Shown one piece after another: positions 58,004-64,000 of a stretch of 64,000 nt of DNA. Within the stretch, counting starts at the first letter, position 1. Every line of letters begins with the position of its first letter. The notes below the pieces were generated by a model. That model saw nothing but the letters and a program-made list of their open reading frames with translations. It ran no database searches and was not told the DNA's origin. Source of the stretch: Ruminococcaceae bacterium UBA5406. GTDB taxonomy: Bacteria > Bacillota > Clostridia > Oscillospirales > Acutalibacteraceae. The stretch covers positions 136,374-200,373 of the forward strand of contig DHNW01000007.1 in NCBI GenBank assembly GCA_002407675.1. Reading direction: 5' to 3'. Both the position numbers and the translations under genes were made by a program.

Positions 58004-59233
58004 TCACTCCGCAAACGCTTTGCCGATACGTTCCACTGCCTTCTGGGTATTCTCCCGGGTGTTGAAAGAAGTCAGGCGGAAATAGCCTTCCCCGCAAGGG
58101 CCAAAACCCGAGCCGGGCGTTCCCACAACCGCCGCCCTCTCGAGCAGCCGGTCGAAGAATTGCCAGGAGGTGAAGCCATCCGGAACTTTCATCCAGACAT
58201 ACGGGGAATTAACACCGCCGTACACTTCAAACCCTGCTTTGGAAAGTCCTTCACGGATTATTTGGGCATTAGCCTGATAATAGGCAATATTTTTCTGCAC
58301 GCCGCGCCAGCCATCTTCCGAGTAAACCGCTTCTGCTCCGCGCTGCACAAGATAGGAAACACCGTTCATCTTGGTGGACTGGCGCCGTTTCCAAAGCCCG
58401 TTGAGAGACACGCCGCCGAAAACGAGCTCTTTTGGAATCACCGTAAACGCGCACCGCACCCCGGTAAACCCGGCGGTCTTTGAAAAGCTGCGGAATTCAA
58501 TCGCACATTTTTTAGCTCCGGGGATTTCGTAAATACTGTGAGGCATGTCCGGATCGGTAATAAAAGCCTCATATGCGGCATCGTAGAAAATAACCGACTG
58601 GTTCTCCAGCGCATAATCCACCCATTTTTTCAGATCCGCGCGCCCGATCCCCATTCCTGTGGGGTTGTTGGGAAAACAAAGATAAATCATATCCGCATGG
58701 CAGCGGGGAATTTCGGGAAGAAAGCGATTTTCTTTCAAACAGGGCATGTAGACGATTTTGCTGTACCCTTTTCCCTCAATATAATCGCCTGCACGGCCGG
58801 CCATCACGTTGGAATCACAGTAGACCGGATAGACCGGGTCACAGACGGCAACGGTGTTGTCTACGGCGAAGATCTCACCGATACTGGACGTGTCGCTTTT
58901 TGCGCCGTCACTGACAAAAATCTCGTCGGGCTGAATATCAACGCCGCGGCTTCGGAAATCGTGCTCGCTGATGGCTTCCCGCAGAAACGGATACCCGGCT
59001 TCCGGCCCGTACCCGCGGAACGTCTCCTGCCTGCTCATTTCCTCCGCGGCTTTAACCATGGCGTCTACCACTGCGGCGGGCAGCGGCCGTGTCACATCAC
59101 CGATCCCAAGCCGCAGGATCTCCGCTTCCGGATAAAGCCCGGCAAATTTTTTGACCCGGTTATCGGTCTCGACAAAGAGGTAATTTGCCGGGAGTTTTGC
59201 AAAGTTCTCATTAATTTTCAGCAAATTTTGCAC
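58004..59233 (-). CDS. dapL: LL-diaminopimelate aminotransferase
   Basis: A 409-residue PLP enzyme converting tetrahydrodipicolinate directly to LL-DAP, a shortcut known in many clostridia. LRLGIGDVTRPLP, FPNNPTG and FRSFSKTAGFTGVR (Schiff-base Lys) are family motifs. The start is uncertain: GTG 59233 is close to AAGGGA, while TTG 59224 (giving MLKINENF) matches the usual family start better. It lies 49 nt after dapF. Confidence 0.95.
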   Translation of the reverse strand: MQNLLKINENFAKLPANYLFVETDNRVKKFAGLYPEAEILRLGIGDVTRPLPAAVVDAMVKAAEEMSRQETFRGYGPEAGYPFLREAISEHDFRSRGVDIQPDEIFVSDGAKSDTSSIGEIFAVDNTVAVCDPVYPVYCDSNVMAGRAGDYIEGKGYSKIVYMPCLKENRFLPEIPRCHADMIYLCFPNNPTGMGIGRADLKKWVDYALENQSVIFYDAAYEAFITDPDMPHSIYEIPGAKKCAIEFRSFSKTAGFTGVRCAFTVIPKELVFGGVSLNGLWKRRQSTKMNGVSYLVQRGAEAVYSEDGWRGVQKNIAYYQANAQIIREGLSKAGFEVYGGVNSPYVWMKVPDGFTSWQFFDRLLERAAVVGTPGSGFGPCGEGYFRLTSFNTRENTQKAVERIGKAFAE

Positions 59234-59282
59234 ATTCCCTTCCTCAGTGATTCAAAATTACCGGTTCTGAGCCCTTATTATA

Positions 59283-60116
59283 TCAGATTTCGACGGTTCC
59301 GTCAAAGACAAATTCCGCTGGACCGCGCATAAAAACGTGCCCCGATTTTTCGTCCCAGCGGATTTGCAGGCTGCCGCCTTTCAGATGGACAGTCAGGCTG
59401 CGGCCGGTTTTTCCGTTCAGGATACAGGCGACGGCCGAAGCGCAGGCGCCCGTACCGCAGGCCAGCGTTTCACCGGAGCCGCGCTCCCAGACACGCATCC
59501 GAATTTCATCGGCACCGAGGACCTGCACAAACTCAGTATTGACCTGCTGGGGAAAAGCGGCATGGTGCTCAAACAGAGGACCGATTTTCGCCAGAGGGAT
59601 GGAATCAACATCGCCGGTAAAAACGACGCAGTGGGGGTTGCCCATGGAAACGCAGGTCACCCGGTACTCCTGCCCGCCAACTGCAAGAGGTTCTGCCACA
59701 GCCTGCATTTTGGGGAAAAGCGCCGGAATTTTACCCGGTTCCAGAACCGGCTCGCCCATATCGACTTCCACGGAATACACTGTCCCGCTTTGAACATCCA
59801 GGCGAAGTGTTTTTATTCCACTGAGCGTTTCTACCGTGAGAACATCTTTTTTTGCGATCCCGCGCTCATAAACATACCGCCCCACGCAGCGGATCCCGTT
59901 CCCGCACATTTTCCCCCGCGAGCCGTCCGCGTTATACATATCCATTTTACAGTCGGCAGCATCCGACGGCTCAATCAGAATCAGCCCGTCCGATCCAATG
60001 CCGAAATGGCGGTCGCTCAGCCGCCGGGAAAGGGCGGCGGGATCTTCCACATGCTCTTGAAAACCATTGACATAAATATAATCGTTTCCGATTCCCTGCA
60101 TTTTGGTGAACTTCAA
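59283..60116 (-). CDS. dapF: Diaminopimelate epimerase
   Basis: A 277-residue cofactor-independent epimerase making meso-DAP for lysine and cell wall. The catalytic Cys pair lies in KMCGNGIRC and ACGTGACASA. MQGIGNDYIYVNG opens the protein as usual. With dapL it completes the last DAP steps in one transcript. Confidence 0.97.
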   Translation of the reverse strand: MKFTKMQGIGNDYIYVNGFQEHVEDPAALSRRLSDRHFGIGSDGLILIEPSDAADCKMDMYNADGSRGKMCGNGIRCVGRYVYERGIAKKDVLTVETLSGIKTLRLDVQSGTVYSVEVDMGEPVLEPGKIPALFPKMQAVAEPLAVGGQEYRVTCVSMGNPHCVVFTGDVDSIPLAKIGPLFEHHAAFPQQVNTEFVQVLGADEIRMRVWERGSGETLACGTGACASAVACILNGKTGRSLTVHLKGGSLQIRWDEKSGHVFMRGPAEFVFDGTVEI

Positions 60117-60129
60117 AGGAACATCTCCC

Positions 60130-60672
60130 CTATCCGTTTAAAATAATCATGGCGGTTTCCGCCATTTTTCGGCCCGTATCCATACTTTTTTTCTGGATCA
60201 GGCGGTGAGCCTGCGGCTCCGTTAAATTGTTTCTCCCCATCAGCAGGTTTTTTGCCTGCATCAGAATTTTCTTCTCGTTATAATTTCCGCTTTGAATTTT
60301 CTTCTTAATTGCAGGAGGAGTCGGATCTGCAAGGTTTAAAAACATGTTTACCGTGGAGATCAGATCCATCCGTCGAATGGGAAGCAGAAGGCTGGCGGAT
60401 TCCAGCTGGCCGAGCATCCCGGCCAGCTGCGGCCGGACGAGAAAGAGAAAATCGAAGGCAGGGCCGACGGTACGCGGCAGGCCGACGGCGGACATATCCC
60501 TCAGTTTAACGCTGCAGACCGCGACCCCGCCGTGGTAATGCTGATTGGCAAAATGGATCAGCTGCGCGCCGCTGGTATAGATGCCGCCCACATACAGACC
60601 GCTGGAATGAAGGACGGAGGCGATTCTTTTCGCATAATCCGGATTTGAATTTGCCACTACAATGCTGCCCAT
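60130..60672 (-). CDS. ANTAR-domain response-regulator-like protein
   Basis: A 180-residue protein with a degenerate receiver domain (about 1-105) in which the phospho-acceptor Asp position reads CSVKL, so classical phosphorylation is unlikely. A linker and an ANTAR RNA-binding domain follow (about 120-180: AKNLLMGRNNLTEPQAHRLI, KKSMDTGRKMAE). ANTAR proteins antiterminate transcription by binding paired hexaloop hairpins. It is 42 nt downstream of glnA, a common clostridial pairing that suggests nitrogen control. The target RNA is not identified here. Confidence 0.88.
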   Translation of the reverse strand: MGSIVVANSNPDYAKRIASVLHSSGLYVGGIYTSGAQLIHFANQHYHGGVAVCSVKLRDMSAVGLPRTVGPAFDFLFLVRPQLAGMLGQLESASLLLPIRRMDLISTVNMFLNLADPTPPAIKKKIQSGNYNEKKILMQAKNLLMGRNNLTEPQAHRLIQKKSMDTGRKMAETAMIILNG

Positions 60673-60714
60673 ACCGATCGCCCCACAAAAAGGATTTTTC
60701 CATTCCCGCTCGTC

Positions 60715-62046
60715 TTAAAACCTGTTTAAATAACGGTTCAATTCCCATTCCGTCACTGTGGTAGAGTACTCGTTCCACTCTCGTTCCTTCGCCTCTGCAT
60801 ATTTTTGATAGAGGTGATCTCCCAGTGTCCGGCGGATGAGGGGATCTGCCTTCATCTCGGAAAGCGCCTGCGCCAGATTTTCCGGAAGACTTTCAATCCG
60901 GTGCTTTTCACGGATTTCCGGCGGCATATCGTAGATATTGGCAGAAACGGCAGGAGGGGGCGTAAGATCGTTCTCAATACCGTCTAGGCCCGCTTCCAGC
61001 AGCAGGGCAAACGCAAGATATGGATTACAGGATGGATCGGGGCTGCGGAGCTCAACCCGCGTCCCTTCCCCCCGGGCCGCGGGAATGCGGATTAAGGCGC
61101 TGCGGTTGCCCAGCGTCCAGGCAACATAGCAGGGTGCTTCAAAACCGGGGATCAGACGCTTATAGGAATTGACAAGCGGATTGGTCACGGCGCAGATCGC
61201 CTTGCTGTGCTTCATGACGCCGGCGATAAAATTCATACCGACGCGGCTCAGGCCCTTCTGGCCGGATGGATCGAAAAAGGCATTTTCCCCATTCCGGAAA
61301 AGGGACATATTAATATGAAGGCCGGAACCCGCCCGGTTTTCGACCGGCTTCGGCATAAACGTGGCACACAGGCCGTTCGACTCGGCGCAGTTCTTCACCA
61401 CCAGCTTAAATGTCATCAGGTTGTCAGCGGCGGAAAGGGCTTCGCTGTACTTAAAATCAATTTCGTGCTGAGCAAAGGCAACTTCATGATGGGACGCCTC
61501 AATTTCAAAGCCCATTTCTTCCAGGTTCAGACAGATATCCCGCCGGCAGGACTCCCCGAGATCGGAGGGCCCCAGATCAAAATAGCCCGCCGTATCATGG
61601 GTTACTGTGGTCGGGTGGCCGAACTCATCCGTATTGAACAGAAAAAACTCACACTCCGGCCCAACGTCAAACGTATATCCCAGCCGGGAGGCGTGGGCAC
61701 GGGCTTTCCGGAGAACATAACGCGGATCTCCGGGGAATGGGGATCCGTCCGGCAGATAAATATCGCAGATCAGGCGGGCAATCCGGCCGTTCTGCGTATT
61801 CCACGGAAAAATGGTGAAAGAGCTGAGATCCGGGTGCAGGTACATATCGGATTCCTCAATGCGGACAAAGCCCTCGATGGAAGAACCGTCGAACATACAC
61901 TGATTATCCAGCGCTTTTTTCAGCTGAGACGGGGTGATGGTGACATTCTTCAGGGTACCGAGAATATCGGTAAACTGCAGGCGGATAAAACGGATATCCT
62001 CCTCGCTGACAATCCGGACAATATCTTCCTTTGTATATGGATCCAA
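60715..62046 (-). CDS. glnA: Glutamine synthetase, type I
   Basis: A 443-residue enzyme making glutamine from glutamate, ammonia and ATP. MFDGSSIEGFVRIEESDMYL, GPECEFFLF, NRAGSGLHINMSL and NRSALIRIPAARGEGTRVE are metal and substrate motifs. Length and the absence of the tyrosine adenylylation site fit the GSI-alpha form, which is feedback regulated. A consensus promoter lies 86-114 bp upstream. Confidence 0.96.
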   Translation of the reverse strand: MDPYTKEDIVRIVSEEDIRFIRLQFTDILGTLKNVTITPSQLKKALDNQCMFDGSSIEGFVRIEESDMYLHPDLSSFTIFPWNTQNGRIARLICDIYLPDGSPFPGDPRYVLRKARAHASRLGYTFDVGPECEFFLFNTDEFGHPTTVTHDTAGYFDLGPSDLGESCRRDICLNLEEMGFEIEASHHEVAFAQHEIDFKYSEALSAADNLMTFKLVVKNCAESNGLCATFMPKPVENRAGSGLHINMSLFRNGENAFFDPSGQKGLSRVGMNFIAGVMKHSKAICAVTNPLVNSYKRLIPGFEAPCYVAWTLGNRSALIRIPAARGEGTRVELRSPDPSCNPYLAFALLLEAGLDGIENDLTPPPAVSANIYDMPPEIREKHRIESLPENLAQALSEMKADPLIRRTLGDHLYQKYAEAKEREWNEYSTTVTEWELNRYLNRF

Positions 62047-62131
62047 GCCAATCCCCCCCTAAAAAAATAATAACAAGGATTTGCCGCCGATAAAGCCTCC
62101 CTGTTATTGTTTAAAAGATCTCTTTTCTTTT

Positions 62132-62160
62132 ATTTTATTCTATTTTAAGGATGCTGTCAA
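62132..62160 (-). promoter_or_regulatory. glnA promoter
   Basis: On the minus strand TTGACA (62155-62160), 17 nt and TAAAAT (62132-62137). The downstream leader of about 80 nt ends in AGGGGGG before the start codon. Confidence 0.75.
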
Positions 62161-62191
62161 ATCATTTTCTAAAGGCCGGTTTTGACCCGCT

Positions 62192-62230
62192 AAAAAGCAA
62201 GGACCGGCCATAAGGCCGGTCCTTGCTTTT
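62192..62230. terminator. Strong terminator of the candidate small RNA
   Basis: A 17-bp perfect stem with a 4-nt loop and T-runs on both strands separates this unit from the glnA promoter. Confidence 0.88.
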
Positions 62231-62310
62231 GGGGAGGAGTTGTATTGAAAAGGTGTGGCAGTCCCTGCCACGGAACTTATAAGCAACCTTCTGCGGAATT
62301 TCGTTCCGCT
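62192..62310 (-). ncRNA. Candidate small regulatory RNA upstream of glnA
   Basis: A promoter with perfect boxes (62317-62345) starts a transcript near 62310. It carries two hairpins (GCGGAA-cgaaa-TTCCGC and GTGGCAG-gga-CTGCCAC) and a single-stranded C-rich stretch AACTCCTCCCC able to pair with ribosome sites. It ends in a perfect 17-bp terminator, AAAAGCAAGGACCGGCC-ttat with its complement and T5. No open frame with a ribosome site is seen within it. The function and family are unknown. Confidence 0.6.
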
Positions 62311-62316
62311 GTTTTC

Positions 62317-62345
62317 ATTATAGGACCGGGCTCCGAAACTGTCAA
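62317..62345 (-). promoter_or_regulatory. Perfect sigma-A promoter of the candidate small RNA
   Basis: On the minus strand TTGACA (62340-62345), 17 nt and TATAAT (62317-62322), exact consensus. Confidence 0.8.
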
Positions 62346-62500
62346 TCCTTTAATGGATATTCCAGCTACATTCTACTCTTTGTATAAAATGGGTGAGCCT
62401 GTTTTCTTTTTTTCGTGATGATTTTTGACCTTTTTGGACACGTGTCAAAAAAATTCATTTCTGCGCCGGCACAGGTGCCCGGACGCAGCCGAAACATGTA

Positions 62501-62529
62501 TTGTATTCCGGGATTTACAATGGTACACT
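62501..62529 (+). promoter_or_regulatory. Probable rlmD promoter
   Basis: TTGTAT (62501-62506), 17 nt and TACACT (62524-62529), 36 nt before the start codon. The preceding 62346-62500 shows nothing else I can support. Confidence 0.45.
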
Positions 62530-62565
62530 TAATACAAAAAACGAAAGACCTGCGGAGGTACCGAT

Positions 62566-63933
62566 ATGGAACTGAGAAAAGACCAGACTGTTCAGCTGGA
62601 AATCACGGGATACAGCGCGGAGGGCAGCGGCGTGGGAAGATACCAGGGCATTGCCGTTTTTGTTCCCCTCGCCGCAGCCGGCGACCGGCTGAAAGTGAAA
62701 ATCACTCGGGTTGCAAAAAACTGCGCTTATGGAAAAATAGAAAAAATACTTTCTCCGTCGGAAGACCGCATTCCAGCGGACTGCCCGCTGTTCACACGCT
62801 GCGGAGGGTGTGTATACCGGCATATTTCTTATGAAGCGGAACTTTGTGCCAAACGGCAGAAAGTACAGGATGCCATGGAGCGCATCGGCGGCCTTCACTT
62901 CACTCTGCTGAATCCAATTGCGGGGGCCGAACAGCCGGATCATTACCGCAACAAGGCACAGCTCCCCGTCGGCATCAGACCGGATGGAGAAATCAGTCTG
63001 GGCTTTTATGCCGCACACAGCCACCGGATTGTAGACTGCGGAAAATGTTTGCTGCAGCCCGCGGAATTTGCAGCCGCGGCGGAAGCCTTTCGGGAATGGG
63101 AGCGTCGGACGCGTGACAGCGTTTACGACGAATCTACCGGGAAAGGACGCCTGCGCCACCTGTTCCTCCGGAAGGCGGAAGCCACAGGCGAAATCATGGT
63201 CTGCGTGGTTGTCAACGGAAACGGCGTACACGACGAACCGAGCCTCACTGCCCTGATGCGGGAAAAAGTTCCCGGCCTGAAAAGTATCATTATCAACAGC
63301 AACCGGGAAAAGACCAACGTGATTCTGGGAAAAAAATGCCGAACAGTCTGGGGGCAGGATTTCATCACAGACGAGCTCTGCGGCCTGAAATTCCGGATTT
63401 CCCCCCTTTCATTTTACCAGATCAACCCGCGGCAGGCAGAACGCCTATATGCCATTGCGGGGCAGTACGCCGGACTGACGGGAAATGAAACCGTGCTGGA
63501 CCTTTACTGCGGCACCGGGACAATTGGCCTTTCTATGGCGAAAAACGCCGGACGCGTCATTGGGGTTGAAGCTGTAGAACAGGCAGTGGAAGACGCCCGG
63601 AAAAACGCGGCGGAAAACGGAATTCAGAATGCGGAATTTCTGTGCGCCGACGCGGCAAAGGCGGCGGACATGCTGAAAAACCGGGGGGAAAAACCGGATA
63701 TTGTGGTTTTGGATCCGCCGCGCAAAGGCTGCAGCGCCGGTCTGATCGACATCGTCGCGGCCATGGCTCCGGAACGTATTGTTTATGTTTCATGCAATCC
63801 CGCAACGCTGGCCCGTGACTGCAAGCTGTTTGCACCCAAAGGGTACAAAACCATGGAGGCCACCCCTGTTGACATGTTCCCCCGCACGGCGCATGTTGAG
63901 ACGGTAGTATTGATGTCAAGGGTAAAAGACTGA
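62566..63933 (+). CDS. rlmD: 23S rRNA (uracil-5)-methyltransferase, RumA/RlmD family
   Basis: A 455-residue enzyme. Residues about 1-60 form a TRAM RNA-binding domain. The Cys set DCPLFTRCGGC (C73, C79, C82) with DCGKC near 160 matches the Fe-S site. The SAM-binding motif is LDLYCGTGTIGL and the catalytic Cys lies in YVSCNPATLARD. Paralogues RlmCD methylate U747 and U1939, and which site applies here is not clear. It has a good AGGAGG-like site (TGCGGAGGTACC). The last 67 bases of the window contain only a possible next start (ATG 63975). Confidence 0.93.
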   Translation: MELRKDQTVQLEITGYSAEGSGVGRYQGIAVFVPLAAAGDRLKVKITRVAKNCAYGKIEKILSPSEDRIPADCPLFTRCGGCVYRHISYEAELCAKRQKVQDAMERIGGLHFTLLNPIAGAEQPDHYRNKAQLPVGIRPDGEISLGFYAAHSHRIVDCGKCLLQPAEFAAAAEAFREWERRTRDSVYDESTGKGRLRHLFLRKAEATGEIMVCVVVNGNGVHDEPSLTALMREKVPGLKSIIINSNREKTNVILGKKCRTVWGQDFITDELCGLKFRISPLSFYQINPRQAERLYAIAGQYAGLTGNETVLDLYCGTGTIGLSMAKNAGRVIGVEAVEQAVEDARKNAAENGIQNAEFLCADAAKAADMLKNRGEKPDIVVLDPPRKGCSAGLIDIVAAMAPERIVYVSCNPATLARDCKLFAPKGYKTMEATPVDMFPRTAHVETVVLMSRVKD

Positions 63934-64000
63934 TAAGTCAAGAAAGGCTTGATTCCAGGGCGCTTGCGGGGTTGATGACTCATTCGGCTGACCGGAGCAA

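Noticed and set aside
62192..62310. ANTAR-type paired hexaloop hairpins controlling glnA
   Set aside because: The two hairpins have five-base and three-base loops without the expected A and G positions, and a strong terminator ends the transcript before the glnA promoter.

Overview
The window looks like chromosome from an anaerobic Firmicute of class Clostridia, probably Oscillospirales-like. The basis is the gene families present: LL-diaminopimelate aminotransferase lysine synthesis, a B12-dependent methionine synthase with a free-standing reactivation protein, a T-box leader, a group-II-type ECF transporter S component, ANTAR next to glnA, and a clostridial-type siphophage. Moderate-GC host genes flank a 38-kb prophage that contains some strikingly AT-rich inserts. 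Genus was not determined.

Left flank (1-6433). The one-carbon/methionine unit on the minus strand (metF, MetH-reactivation protein, metH) sits behind a T-box leader. On the plus strand is a DUF4430 protein plus ECF S component, possibly corrinoid-related. A LacI-type regulator, kduD and kduI form a minus-strand operon for hexuronate breakdown, with a consensus promoter and an overlapping palindrome. Two tRNA-Ser genes (UGA, GCU) follow.

Prophage (about 6408-44771). A siphovirus-type prophage is integrated at the 3' end of tRNA-Ser(GCU), between 169-bp direct repeats. Read from the right: tyrosine integrase (frameshifted), ImmA/IrrE protease, XRE repressor, a switch region with face-to-face promoters, Cro-like protein, Bro antirepressor, recombination/replication genes (truncated SMC-like ATPase, DUF2303, RecB-like nuclease, RecA-like NTPase, clamp-like protein, DUF669, DUF927 ATPase, iteron cluster, helicase, VRR-NUC), a late regulator, terminase, portal, head, connector (with an in-frame amber codon), tail with a classical -1 frameshift, baseplate, lysozyme and holin. 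The left end carries an AIPR-family protein with a nuclease-like N-terminus. Cargo includes four plus-strand cassettes with their own promoters and an AT-rich two- or three-gene cassette (29236-30863) beside the terminase, encoding a soluble protein and a multi-pass membrane protein of unknown function.

Right flank (44772-64000). A long minus-strand run encodes glnA, an ANTAR protein, dapF, dapL, carA, carB, purC, purF, purB, purA, glmS and guaA. It links glutamine synthesis to five glutamine-using steps or their pathways (carbamoyl phosphate, purine, GMP and glucosamine-6-phosphate). Upstream of glnA is a candidate small RNA with a perfect consensus promoter, a C-rich segment and a strong terminator. 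The plus-strand rlmD closes the window.
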